From contig JADLHW010000082.1 of NCBI GenBank assembly GCA_020848615.1, positions 1-33,323 on the forward strand: a stretch of DNA of 33,323 nucleotides. Direction: 5' to 3'. Shown in pieces: positions 16,781 to 24,211 of the stretch; position 1 is the stretch's first letter, and every line of letters starts with the position of its first letter. This DNA is from Thermoleophilia bacterium. GTDB taxonomy: Bacteria; Actinomycetota; Thermoleophilia; Miltoncostaeales; Miltoncostaeaceae. The translations under genes were made by a program, and so were the position numbers. The notes under the pieces were generated by a model. The model did no database searches. It was not told the origin of the DNA and worked only from the letters and a program-made list of their open reading frames with translations.

Positions 16781-16796
16781 TAGGCCGGATGCGGCC
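16781..16796 (-). terminator. Short hairpin after the Fe-ADH-like gene
   Basis: AGGCCG and CGGCCT pair perfectly around a CATC loop directly behind the stop codon. There is no U tract, so termination would be weak. Confidence 0.35.
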
Positions 16797-16799
16797 TTC

Positions 16800-17798
16800 T
16801 CACCACGCGGCCGCGTAGATCTCGCGCACACCGGCCTCCGTACCGGCCCCCGGGGTGTCGCCCAGCTCCGGCCGCCGGGCGGCCGCGGCCGCCAGCACCC
16901 CCAGCGCGTCCTCGGGCACGCCCAGGTCGCGCAGCCGCACCGCCCCGGCGCGGCGGGCGCCGTCCTCCGCGGCGGCGACCAGGTCCAGGCCCGGCGGCCA
17001 GCGGTCGCCCGCGCCTCCCGCGAGCGCCCGGAGCGTGTGCGGGAGCAGGACGGCGTTCGCCGGGCCGTGCCCGATCCCGGCGCGTTGGGCGAGGGTCTGC
17101 GCCATCACGTGGTGCATGCCGTACCCGGCCGAGCCGACGGCGTAGCCGCCCAGGATCGCGCCCAGCGCGAGGGCGTCCTGGTCGGGCACGTCGCCGAGGC
17201 CCGCCGCCAGCAGGCCCGCGGCGCGGTGCGCGGCCATCGACGCCACCGGGTTCGCCCGCGGGGTGAGCGGCGCCTCTGCGGCGTGGCCCAGGGCGTTCAT
17301 CGCCGTCGCGGCGAGCGCCTGGGACGGCGACGAGGCCATCACCAGCGGGTCGGCGAGCACCACGGCCGGGCGCACGCGGGCCCGCCCGGGCGGGAGCCCG
17401 GGGATCATGCGGTGGATGGCGGTCATCTCCGCGCCGGAGAGCGTCGTGGGGATCGCCACCACGCGGCGGGGCGGGTCCGCCGCCGCCAGGGCCTTCGCGA
17501 CGTCGATCACCCGGCCGCCGCCCAGCGCGAGCAACGTCCCCCCGCGCACACGGCCGCGCAGCTCGCGCGCGAGCTCGTCCACCTGGCCGGGCGGCACCAG
17601 GTGCACCTGGTCGGCCGCGCGGGCGAGGCCCGGCGCCTCGTCGAACCCGCGGCCGGTGGTGATCAGCGTGAAGTCACCGTCCACCGCGTCGACGGCGGTC
17701 GCGGCGACGCCGCGGCCGAAGCGGATCGTGCGCTCGCCGTCCCGCCACGTGAACGCCCGGGAGGGATCCCACTGGCCGATGTGCGTGGAGGTCGACAC
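16800..17798 (-). CDS. Iron-containing alcohol dehydrogenase / maleylacetate reductase-like protein
   Basis: Group III metal-dependent dehydrogenase fold (332 aa, slightly short). The dinucleotide loop reads LALGGGRVIDVAKAL (90-104). PTTLSGAEMTAIHR (117-130) resembles the PTT-AGSEMT motif of maleylacetate reductases. Candidate metal-binding histidines are in MNALGHAAEA (H172), GYGMHHVMAQ (H229, H230) and IGHGPANAV (H244). Known relatives reduce maleylacetate at the end of aromatic breakdown or oxidise alcohols; no aromatic genes are adjacent, so the substrate is open. The usual Ser of GGGS is Arg here. The start is GTG 17796-17798, with a CCGGAG about 11 bases upstream and a strong hairpin in front of that. 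Confidence 0.85.
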   Translation of the reverse strand: MSTSTHIGQWDPSRAFTWRDGERTIRFGRGVAATAVDAVDGDFTLITTGRGFDEAPGLARAADQVHLVPPGQVDELARELRGRVRGGTLLALGGGRVIDVAKALAAADPPRRVVAIPTTLSGAEMTAIHRMIPGLPPGRARVRPAVVLADPLVMASSPSQALAATAMNALGHAAEAPLTPRANPVASMAAHRAAGLLAAGLGDVPDQDALALGAILGGYAVGSAGYGMHHVMAQTLAQRAGIGHGPANAVLLPHTLRALAGGAGDRWPPGLDLVAAAEDGARRAGAVRLRDLGVPEDALGVLAAAAARRPELGDTPGAGTEAGVREIYAAAW

Positions 17799-17819
17799 GA
17801 GTCCGATGGCTCCGGGGGG

Positions 17820-17845
17820 AGCCGGCGGGCGGGGGCCCGCCGGCT
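17820..17845 (-). terminator. 11-bp hairpin between the HU and Fe-ADH-like genes
   Basis: AGCCGGCGGGC and GCCCGCCGGCT are perfect 11-base arms with a four-base loop. On the minus strand it lies downstream of HU and just before the ribosome-binding site of the dehydrogenase gene. It is followed by C residues, not U. It could end HU transcripts or control access to the next start. Confidence 0.45.
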
Positions 17846-17896
17846 CACCTCCGGGAGTCGGGACCGGCCGGACGCCTCATGCGTCCCGCCCGTCCG

Positions 17897-17919
17897 CGGC
17901 GCCGCCCGGTGCGGCGCCG
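17897..17919 (-). terminator. Probable terminator hairpin of the HU gene
   Basis: CGGCGCCGC and GCGGCGCCG form a 9-bp perfect stem with a five-base loop, six bases beyond the HU stop. No U tract follows on the minus strand; on the plus strand the sequence after the stem is U-rich, but no plus gene ends here. Confidence 0.5.
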
Positions 17920-17925
17920 TGGGAA

Positions 17926-18234
17926 CTACTTCTTCTTCTTGGCGGGCTTCTTGGCGCCCGCAGCCACCGACTCCTTGAGCACGGCACCCGGGGTGAACCG
18001 CGGCACCACACGCGCCGGGATGGTCACCTTCTTGCTCGGGTCCTGCGGGTTCACACCGACGCGCTCGGCGCGGTGGCTGATGGAGAACTTGCCGAAGCCG
18101 GCGAACGCGACGTCCTCTTGGCCCTTGAGGGCGTCGGAGATCTCGTCGAGGACCGCGTTCACGAGTGCCTGGGCCTGCGCGTTCGGGATGTCCGCGCGCT
18201 TGGCAACGCGACCCACGAACTCCGTCTTGTTCAT
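17926..18234 (-). CDS. hup: HU-type nucleoid DNA-binding protein
   Basis: Small basic DNA-bending protein (102 aa) that compacts the chromosome as a dimer. It starts MNKTEFVGRVAKRADI, has the signature GFGKFSI (47-53), and carries the beta-arm VNPQDPSKKVTIPARVVPRF with the DNA-intercalating proline at P63. A lysine tail (AKKPAKKKK) ends the protein, a short version of the actinobacterial HU tail. The usual RxGRNP is RVGVNP here, with one arginine lost. ATG 18232-18234 is preceded by AGGGGG at good distance; the open frame upstream of it is not coding. Hairpins follow the stop. Confidence 0.97.
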   Translation of the reverse strand: MNKTEFVGRVAKRADIPNAQAQALVNAVLDEISDALKGQEDVAFAGFGKFSISHRAERVGVNPQDPSKKVTIPARVVPRFTPGAVLKESVAAGAKKPAKKKK

Positions 18235-18278
18235 TACGACCCCCTGGTGTGGTGTCTTAGGCGACGCACTGGTTCCGC

Positions 18279-18294
18279 AACCTAGCACCAGGTT
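18279..18294 (-). promoter_or_regulatory. Possible HU promoter -10 within an inverted repeat
   Basis: TAGGTT on the minus strand (18279-18284) is a reasonable -10 about 45 bases before the HU ATG. It forms one half of an imperfect 16-base palindrome (AACCT...AGGTT) at 18279-18294, which could be an operator. No clear -35 is seen. Confidence 0.35.
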
Positions 18295-18436
18295 CGGATG
18301 AAATCCCGCATCCCGTGGGGGATCTCGCGCAGAGCCCCTCCGACGGGGGCCGGTGGGGGGGTCGGGCGGCATCCCCCGGATGGGGCATGTGCGTCCCTCC
18401 CACGGGTGTCCGCACTACCCCATTCCGGGGCCCGGG

Positions 18437-18465
18437 TTTCACGAAATAGAGATTTTGCCTACACG
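18437..18465 (+). promoter_or_regulatory. Possible promoter of the subtilisin gene
   Basis: TTTCAC (18437-18442) and TACACG (18460-18465) are separated by 17 bases in a locally AT-rich patch. Transcription would begin near 18472, about 25 bases before the chosen GTG. Confidence 0.35.
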
Positions 18466-18496
18466 GCCCCGGGCGCCGCCGGACGACACCAGGGTT

Positions 18497-20668
18497 GTGC
18501 GTCGATTCGCGACATCGTGCCGAGACCCGCGCCTCGCCGCACTCGCCGGGCTCGCGTCCCTGGCGATCTTCGCCGTCCCCGCACCGGCCGCGCCCCCGGT
18601 GTCGGACACCGTGCTGGTGAAGGTCGCGGGGGATGCGGGACCGGAGGCCCGGGCACGGATCGCCGACGCGATCGACGCCGAGGGCGTCACCACCCTCCCC
18701 GGGGGATGGCGGGTGTACGCCCTCCCCCAGCCCCAGACCGCCGACGAGGTCCGTGCCGACCTCGCCGGCGCCGAGGCGGCCGTGCGCGTGCAGCTCCCCG
18801 CGCGCGTACGGGCCCTCGGGCTCCCGAACGACCCCCTGTTCGCACCGGTCGACAACGGCTACCAGTGGGGGCTGCGCAACATCGGCTACTGGGGCGGCGA
18901 CGTGCCCGGCACCGACATCTCGGCGGTCGAGGGATGGGCACGCGTCGCGAACCCGGCCCCGGTGACCGTGGCGGTGGTCGACACCGGCGTGCAGGTCACG
19001 CACCCGGACCTCGCCGAGCGCATCTGGACGAACCCGGGCGAGATCGCCGGCAACGGCGTCGACGACGACCACGACGGCAAGGTCGACGACGTCAACGGGT
19101 GGGACTTCGCCGGCAACAACGCCTCGGTGTACGACGACGCCGCGGGCGACAAGCACGGGACCCACGTGGCCGGCGTGATCGCCGCGCGCCGCGGCAACGG
19201 GATCGGCGTCGCCGGCGTCGCCGACAACGCGCGGATCATGCCGCTCAAGTTCATCGGAGCCGATGGCAGCGGATGGAACGTCAACGCCATCCGCGCGATC
19301 GAGTACGCCGTCGCCAAGGGCGCCAGGGTCATCAACGCCTCGTTCGGGGGCGCCACCTACGACCCGGCGCTGTGCGACGCGATCGCATGGGCGGGCTCCC
19401 AGGGGGTGCTGGTGGTCGTGGCGGCCGGCAACACCGGCCAGAGCCTCGACGCCGCCGACACGTGGCCGGCCAAGTGCCCCAGCTCCACGATGCTCACCGT
19501 CGGGGCGATGACCCACACGGGCGCCCTGGCCTCGTTCTCGAACCGCAGCGCGACGCAGGTGGACCTCGCCGCGCCGGGCGAGTGGGTGGTGAGCGCGGTC
19601 CCCGGCGGCTACGACACGATGTCCGGCACCTCGATGGCCACCCCGCACGTCGCCGGCGTGGCCGCGGCGGTGCTGGGCCAGTCGCCCTCGCTCACCCCGT
19701 CGCAGACCCGCCAGGTGATCCTGGACGGCTCCGTGGCGATGCCGTCGCTGAACGGCATGGTGGCCGGCGGCCGGCGCCTGGACCTGGACGGCGCCCTCGC
19801 GCAGGCGGGGATGCCCCGCGGCGCGGACACGGAGGGTCCCGCGGCGTTCAGCCTGGGCGCGCCCGCCGACGGCGCGGCCGTCGCCGACCGCCGCCCGGTG
19901 CTCCGCTGGGAGGCATCCGCGGACGCCGGCAGCGGCCTCGCGTACTACCGCCTCACGATCGACGGCCGGCTCGCCGCCGACCGGGTGACCGGGCTCCAGA
20001 CCCGTCCGTCGCAGGCCCTGGCGGCCGGCACGCACAGCTGGTCGGTGGAGGCGGTCGACGCGGACGGCAACGCGACCCGCAGCGAGACGCGCACCTTCCG
20101 GATCGACACGACGGCCCCCACCCGGTTCTCGCTCCTGCAGCCGTCGGCGGGCGTCACCGTCACGGCGGGACGCGTCCCGGTGCGCTGGACGGCGGCGAGC
20201 GACGGTGGCTCCGGCCTGGCGCGCTACGAGGTCCTGGTGGACCGCCGCGTGGCCGCCAGCGTCTCCGGTGAGGCGGTCTCGGCCCCCGTGACCCTGTCCG
20301 CCGGCCGGCACGCCGTCGCGGTCCGCGCGGTCGACGGCGCGGGGAACCAGACCGTCACCGCCTCCCGGTCCCTCACCGCGGTGCGGCCCGCCGCCAAGGG
20401 CAACGTGCGCGTCGCCCCGGCGCGCGCCCGCGTGGGCTCACGGCCGGTCATCCGCGTGCGCTCCGGCCGGGCGGGCAGCGCCAGCCTGGCCGTCCGCGCG
20501 TACGACGGCACGCCGGTGGGAGGGCTGCGCGTGCGGCTGCGGCGCGGCGAGACCGCCGTGAAGCTGCCCGCATCCCTGTCCTCGCGGCTCGGGTCGGGGG
20601 CCTACCGGGTGATGCTGCGACCGGATGCGGCGTCGGCGGTGAGCGGCACGCTGCGCGTCACCGGCTGA
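18497..20668 (+). CDS. Secreted subtilisin-family (S8) serine protease with Ig/FN3-like C-terminal domains
   Basis: Exported peptidase (723 aa from GTG 18497). A signal peptide (about 1-32, RLAALAGLASLAIFAVPAP) and a propeptide-like region (about 36-105) come first. The S8 catalytic domain (about 120-430) has Asp162 in VVDTGVQ, His220 in HGTHVAGV and Ser379 in GTSMATPHVAG. Two FN3/Ig-like domains follow, beginning GPAAFSLGAP and APTRFSLLQP, each with GSGLA-YY/RYE motifs. A final beta-rich module (about residues 649-723) resembles the end of the propeller protein. The GTG start puts the signal peptide at the N terminus; the frame is open 48 codons earlier, but that part lacks signal-peptide character. 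It is divergent from HU and followed by a long stem-loop. Confidence 0.93.
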   Translation: MRRFATSCRDPRLAALAGLASLAIFAVPAPAAPPVSDTVLVKVAGDAGPEARARIADAIDAEGVTTLPGGWRVYALPQPQTADEVRADLAGAEAAVRVQLPARVRALGLPNDPLFAPVDNGYQWGLRNIGYWGGDVPGTDISAVEGWARVANPAPVTVAVVDTGVQVTHPDLAERIWTNPGEIAGNGVDDDHDGKVDDVNGWDFAGNNASVYDDAAGDKHGTHVAGVIAARRGNGIGVAGVADNARIMPLKFIGADGSGWNVNAIRAIEYAVAKGARVINASFGGATYDPALCDAIAWAGSQGVLVVVAAGNTGQSLDAADTWPAKCPSSTMLTVGAMTHTGALASFSNRSATQVDLAAPGEWVVSAVPGGYDTMSGTSMATPHVAGVAAAVLGQSPSLTPSQTRQVILDGSVAMPSLNGMVAGGRRLDLDGALAQAGMPRGADTEGPAAFSLGAPADGAAVADRRPVLRWEASADAGSGLAYYRLTIDGRLAADRVTGLQTRPSQALAAGTHSWSVEAVDADGNATRSETRTFRIDTTAPTRFSLLQPSAGVTVTAGRVPVRWTAASDGGSGLARYEVLVDRRVAASVSGEAVSAPVTLSAGRHAVAVRAVDGAGNQTVTASRSLTAVRPAAKGNVRVAPARARVGSRPVIRVRSGRAGSASLAVRAYDGTPVGGLRVRLRRGETAVKLPASLSSRLGSGAYRVMLRPDAASAVSGTLRVTG

Positions 20669-20669
20669 G

Positions 20670-20721
20670 GCCGGGAGGGGACCGACGATCCGGGACCAGG
20701 ACGGTGCGGCCCCCTCCCGGC
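20670..20721 (+). terminator. Stem-loop after the subtilisin gene
   Basis: GCCGGGAGGGG and CCCCTCCCGGC pair over 11 bases around a 30-base loop, immediately after the stop codon. No U tract follows. It likely marks the transcript 3' end. Confidence 0.4.
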
Positions 20722-20735
20722 AACACCGTACCAGT

Positions 20736-20758
20736 AAAACCTGATTTCAAAAGCAGGT
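20736..20758 (-). terminator. Probable intrinsic terminator of the 140-aa protein gene
   Basis: On the minus strand ACCTG and CAGGT pair around a 10-base A/T-rich loop and are followed by TTTT. It lies about 20 bases beyond the stop of the minus-strand gene. The stem is short, but the U run is one of the few in this GC-rich window. Confidence 0.4.
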
Positions 20759-20779
20759 AATGCGGAGCTGGGCACGGCC

Positions 20780-21202
20780 TCAGGCGAGGAGCGCGACCCG
20801 CACCACGGGGTCGCCGTCCTGCACCGGCACCTCGTGGAACCCCACCAGGCAGGGCAGCGAGTCGCGCATCTGCATGACGTCGCCCTCCTCGAGGGTGCCG
20901 CCCGCCAGCACGTAGCCGGCGAGCTCCTTGATGAGCTTGATGCCGGGCTCCAGGAACATGGTGGGCAGGTTCACGAGTTCCAGCTCGGGGTGCGCCGCGT
21001 AGACCCGCAGGCCCACCGTCGCCAGGCGGCAGCCGCGGGTGTGCTCCTCCTGGGTGAGCCACGGAGCGGCCGCCAGCTCCGGCATCGGGGGGCGGCCCTC
21101 GCCGCTGCCGATGGCCTGCAGCTCCTCGTGGCCGGGTGCACCGGGCACGTTGGGGGGCTCCACCGCGACCTGCACGCGGGGATCGTCGATGCGTGTCGTC
21201 AT
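20780..21202 (-). CDS. Conserved-looking protein of unknown function, 140 aa
   Basis: Cytoplasmic-looking protein with no signal peptide or membrane segment. It starts MTTRIDDPRVQVAVEPPNVP. A Pro-rich stretch follows, then a compact domain with HPELELVNLPTMFLEPGIK, ELAGYVLAGGTLEEGDVMQM and PCLVGFHEVPVQDGD. The pattern of hydrophobic strands with a loop GGTLEEGD recalls DUF4261-type domains, but this is a weak impression. ATG 21200-21202 was chosen because the residues upstream belong to the intergenic space; the ribosome-binding site is poor. It is divergent from hemA, sharing about 60 bases of upstream DNA. Confidence 0.75.
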   Translation of the reverse strand: MTTRIDDPRVQVAVEPPNVPGAPGHEELQAIGSGEGRPPMPELAAAPWLTQEEHTRGCRLATVGLRVYAAHPELELVNLPTMFLEPGIKLIKELAGYVLAGGTLEEGDVMQMRDSLPCLVGFHEVPVQDGDPVVRVALLA

Positions 21203-21207
21203 ACCCG

Positions 21208-21213
21208 TAGGCT
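21208..21213 (+). promoter_or_regulatory. Possible -10 element for the hemA homologue
   Basis: TAGGCT on the plus strand lies in the divergent space and would start transcription near 21220, upstream of both candidate GTG starts (21240 and 21261). There is no clear -35. Confidence 0.3.
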
Positions 21214-21260
21214 CGCACGGCGGCGGCGCCCCGTGGGGCGTGTCTGATGGACTACCGGGC

Positions 21261-22481
21261 GTGACCGCCGACCTGGCCGGGGACGCCGCGCCGCGCATCG
21301 CCGTGGCGGGGCTCGTCCATCACACCGCCGAGCTCGCGGTGCGCGGCGCCCTGGCGGCGCGGGCGCGGCCCCGCGAGGTGGCGGCCGCCCTGGGCCCGGG
21401 CACCGAGTGCGTGGTGCTCGCCACCTGCGACCGGCACGAGGTGTGGGCCGCCGCGCACGACGACCCGGCCCCGCGCCTGGTCGCCGCCCTGGCGGACCTC
21501 GGGGGCGTGCCGCCCGGGGTGCTGGCCGTGCGCCGGGGGCGGGACGCCGTGCGGCACCTCATGCGCGTCACCGCGGGCCTCGACGCGCTGGTCGTCGGCG
21601 AGCACGAGGTGCAGGGGCAGGTGGGGCACGCGTGGCGCCAGGCCAAGCACCACGGCGCGACCGGCCCGGTGCTCGACCGGCTGTTCCAGCACGCCCTGGC
21701 GACCGGCGGGCGGGCGCGGGCACGCACCGGGCTGGGCCGCGGACGGGTCTCCCTGGCATCGGTCGCGGTGGAGCTCGGCGTCTCCGCCGCCGGGGACGGC
21801 GTCGCGTCGGCCGTGGTCGTGGGCGTGGATCCCGTCGCCCGGGGCGTCGCGCGCCGGCTGGCGGCAGCCACCGGCGGGCGCACCGCCGTGCTGGGGCCGC
21901 ACGCCGCCGCGGCCCGCCTCGCGGGGGCGGTGGGGGCGTTCGCGCCCCGCGGACCCGCGGCGCTCGACGCGATGGACGGGGCCGATCTGGTGGTGGCGTG
22001 CGCCACGCCGGACCCTGCCGCCGCGGCGGTGCTGCGCGCGCGGCTCGCCGGCGGGTCGCCTCCGGTGTGCGTGGACCTGTGCGTCCCCCGCGCCGTGCCC
22101 GGGGCGGGCGTGCTCGACCTCGACGAGCTGCGCCCCGTGATCGCGCGGGCCCACGGGATGCGCGCCGCGGACGCCGCCGCGGCGGAGCGCCTCGTGAGCG
22201 CGGGGGTCGCGGACTTCGGGGACTGGCTGGCGGGACGCGCCGCGGCGCCCGCGATCGCGGCGCTCCCCGCCGGGGTGGAGCGGCTGCGCCGCGATGCGCT
22301 GGAGCGCGCGCTCCTGGGCGTCACGGATGCCGAGAGCCGGGCGCGCCTGGAGCGCCTGAGCCGCCGGATGGCCGGCGCCTACCTGCACGATCCGGTCACG
22401 CGGCTGCGCCGCTCCGCGGACCCGGCCGCCGACGCGGAGGTGCTGCTGCGGCTGCTCGGATCGGGCGGTCCCGGCGCCTGA
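21261..22481 (+). CDS. hemA: Glutamyl-tRNA reductase homologue, divergent
   Basis: GluTR reduces glutamyl-tRNA to glutamate-1-semialdehyde in C5 haem synthesis. The homologue (406 aa) keeps the order of the family: GLVHHTAELAVR (18-29), the catalytic-Cys region LATCDRHEVWA (53-63, C56), GLDALVVGEHEVQGQV (106-121), GRVSLASVAVELG (161-173), VDLCVPRAVPG, and a C-terminal dimerisation helix region. Two key sites differ: the TCNR motif is TCDR, and the NADPH loop normally like GAGxMG reads VVVGVDPVARG (185-195). It may be a weakened or repurposed paralogue or simply a divergent enzyme; no hemB, hemC, hemD or hemL is adjacent. Start GTG 21261-21263; GTG 21240 is an alternative. Confidence 0.8.
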   Translation: MTADLAGDAAPRIAVAGLVHHTAELAVRGALAARARPREVAAALGPGTECVVLATCDRHEVWAAAHDDPAPRLVAALADLGGVPPGVLAVRRGRDAVRHLMRVTAGLDALVVGEHEVQGQVGHAWRQAKHHGATGPVLDRLFQHALATGGRARARTGLGRGRVSLASVAVELGVSAAGDGVASAVVVGVDPVARGVARRLAAATGGRTAVLGPHAAAARLAGAVGAFAPRGPAALDAMDGADLVVACATPDPAAAAVLRARLAGGSPPVCVDLCVPRAVPGAGVLDLDELRPVIARAHGMRAADAAAAERLVSAGVADFGDWLAGRAAAPAIAALPAGVERLRRDALERALLGVTDAESRARLERLSRRMAGAYLHDPVTRLRRSADPAADAEVLLRLLGSGGPGA

Positions 22482-22564
22482 GCCGGGGCGTCCCGGGGCG
22501 GGACCGGAAGGGCGGAAACCGCCGGAACGCGCCCGGGACCTGTCGCGGTGGCGGGCAAGCCCGC

Positions 22565-22676
22565 TATCGTGTGCCTGTCGGTCGTATGGGCCGGCAAGAA
22601 TTGCGAGTGGTGGACTGCCTGGAGGGCCGAAGGGCTTGGCGGGTGATCAGCGGCTCGCCGAGCAATGAGGAAACGC
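22565..22676 (+). promoter_or_regulatory. Putative promoter -10 and long 5' leader of the cold-shock gene
   Basis: TATCGT at 22565-22570 could be a -10 and lies directly after a GCGGGC-AA-GCCCGC inverted repeat (22551-22564). Transcription from it would leave a leader of about 100 bases. Long structured leaders are typical of cspA-like genes, where they control translation in the cold; no specific structure was confirmed here. Confidence 0.35.
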
Positions 22677-22880
22677 ATGCCCGAAGGTACCGTGAAGTGG
22701 TTCTCCGCCGAGAAGGGCTTCGGCTTCATCACCCCGGATGACGGGGGCAAGGACCTCTTCGTCCACCACACCCAGATCCGCGCCGATGGCTACCGGAGCC
22801 TCGACGAGGGTCAGCGCGTCAGCTTCGACGCCGAGTCCGGTCCCAAGGGCCCGCAGGCGGCGAACGTCCAGACCGTCTAG
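22677..22880 (+). CDS. Cold-shock domain protein
   Basis: Single OB-fold RNA/ssDNA chaperone (67 aa). [18 protein letters not shown] includes RNP1 (KGFGFI, 13-18); RNP2 is DLFVHH (26-31), where many relatives have DIFVHF/Y. ATG 22677-22679 has GAGGA seven bases upstream and matches the family N terminus, so it is preferred over the ATG four codons earlier. The gene ends 19 bases before a very strong terminator that it shares with the convergent RNA-helicase gene. Confidence 0.97.
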   Translation: MPEGTVKWFSAEKGFGFITPDDGGKDLFVHHTQIRADGYRSLDEGQRVSFDAESGPKGPQAANVQTV

Positions 22881-22899
22881 GACAGCGGTTCCGCAAGAA

Positions 22900-22936
22900 G
22901 GGGCCCGGGCGGACGGATCCGCCCGGGCCCCTTTTT
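22900..22936. terminator. Strong bidirectional intrinsic terminator
   Basis: A perfect 14-bp stem (arms 22900-22913 and 22918-22931, loop CGGA) is followed on the plus strand by TTTTT and on the minus strand by TTCTT. It ends the cold-shock gene and the convergent helicase gene. It is the clearest terminator in the window. Confidence 0.92.
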
Positions 22937-22943
22937 CATGCCC

Positions 22944-24206
22944 TCAGACGGTGCGGGTGCCGCGCCGCACGCGGTTGGCGCCCGGCGTGGCGGGCACGCG
23001 GGGCCGTGCGGGAGGGGCCGCGGCCCTCGGCCCGGGACCGCGCCGGCCGCGCGAGCGGTACACGGTGCGGGGGCCCGACGCGGCGTAGCCGGTGTCGGCC
23101 CACCGCTCGTCCAGGCCCAGCCGCTGGGCGATGCGCCCGACGTCCGCGGCCTGGTCCGGGGTCACCAGGGTGACGGCCCGGCCGGTGCGCCCCGCGCGGG
23201 CGGTGCGCCCCACCCGGTGTGTGTAGGTGTCGTGGTCGTCCGGGGGGTCGAAGTTCACGACCAGGCCGAGGCCGTCCAGGTCGATGCCGCGACTCGCGAC
23301 GTCGGTGGCGATGAGGACGCGGGTGCGTCCCTGCGCGAACGCCTTCAGCGCGCGTTCCCGCTGCCGCTGGGTGAGGTCGCCGTGCAGCGACCCCGACGGC
23401 AGGCCGGCCTTGGTGAGCTTCTCCGCGAGGCGGGCCGCGCCGCGCTTGGTGCGGCAGAACACGATCGCCAGGTCGGCCTCGTCGCGCAGGCACTCCATGA
23501 GCGTGTCGGTGCGGTCGGAGTGCGCGCAGGCGATGAACGACTGGTCCAGCCGCTCCGCGATGGGCGCCGAGTCGCGCGGGTCCCCGGGCGCCTCCAGGCG
23601 CAGCGGGTCCTCGGTGAGCCGGTCGGCGAGATCCCGGACCTGCGGGCCCAGGGTCGCCGAGAACAGCATGGTCTGACGGTCGTCCGGCAGCTTCGCGACG
23701 ACCTCGTTGACCTGCGGCAGGAAGCCCATATCGAGCATCCGGTCGGCCTCGTCGAGGACGAGCAGGTCGACGTGCCTGAGGTCGATGAGCCGGCGGCGCA
23801 ACAGGTCGTTGAGGCGGCCGGGGGTCGCGATGATGACCTGGGCGCCGCGGGCGCCCTTGCTCTGGCGCACGAGGTCGACGCCGCCCACGATGACGGCGGT
23901 GCGCAGGCCGCGGACGGCGGCCAGGGGGGCCAGCTCCGCGCTGATCTGCGTGGCCAGCTCCCGCGTGGGGGCGAGCACGAGGGCGCGGGGGCCGTCGGGG
24001 GTCCCGTCGATCCCCTGCACCAGGGGCAGCCCGAAGGCGAGGGTCTTGCCGGAGCCCGTGGGGGCCTTCACCTGGACGTCGGCGCCGTCCAGGGCGTGCG
24101 GGAGCACCAGCTCCTGCACGGGGAAGGGGGACTCGAACCCGCGGGTGGCGAGGGACGCGCACAGGCGGGCGGTGACGCCGAGATCGGCGAACGTGGTGGT
24201 ACTCAG
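22944..24206 (-). CDS. DEAD-box ATP-dependent RNA helicase
   Basis: RNA-unwinding enzyme (420 aa) with a complete helicase core. It has a Q motif (FADLGVTARL and PFPVQELVLP), motif I APTGSGKT, Ia PTREL, Ib TPGRL, II DEAD in LLVLDEADRMLDMGF, III SAT, and motifs IV-VI with IVFCRTKRG, ATDVASRGIDL and HRVGRTARAGR. A basic Arg/Pro tail ends the protein, as in RhlE/CsdA-like helicases that act on ribosomes or structured mRNA. The start appears to be CTG 24204-24206: AAGGAG lies five bases upstream, and no in-frame ATG, GTG or TTG exists nearby. A start at the distant ATG (24527) would run through the promoter of the divergent gene. It shares its terminator with the cold-shock gene. Confidence 0.95.
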   Translation of the reverse strand: MSTTTFADLGVTARLCASLATRGFESPFPVQELVLPHALDGADVQVKAPTGSGKTLAFGLPLVQGIDGTPDGPRALVLAPTRELATQISAELAPLAAVRGLRTAVIVGGVDLVRQSKGARGAQVIIATPGRLNDLLRRRLIDLRHVDLLVLDEADRMLDMGFLPQVNEVVAKLPDDRQTMLFSATLGPQVRDLADRLTEDPLRLEAPGDPRDSAPIAERLDQSFIACAHSDRTDTLMECLRDEADLAIVFCRTKRGAARLAEKLTKAGLPSGSLHGDLTQRQRERALKAFAQGRTRVLIATDVASRGIDLDGLGLVVNFDPPDDHDTYTHRVGRTARAGRTGRAVTLVTPDQAADVGRIAQRLGLDERWADTGYAASGPRTVYRSRGRRGPGPRAAAPPARPRVPATPGANRVRRGTRTV

Positions 24207-24211
24207 ATGTG

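Noticed and set aside
18257-20311. Minus-strand open frame of 684 codons opposite the subtilisin
   Set aside because: Antisense to a gene with an intact catalytic triad; low-complexity composition.
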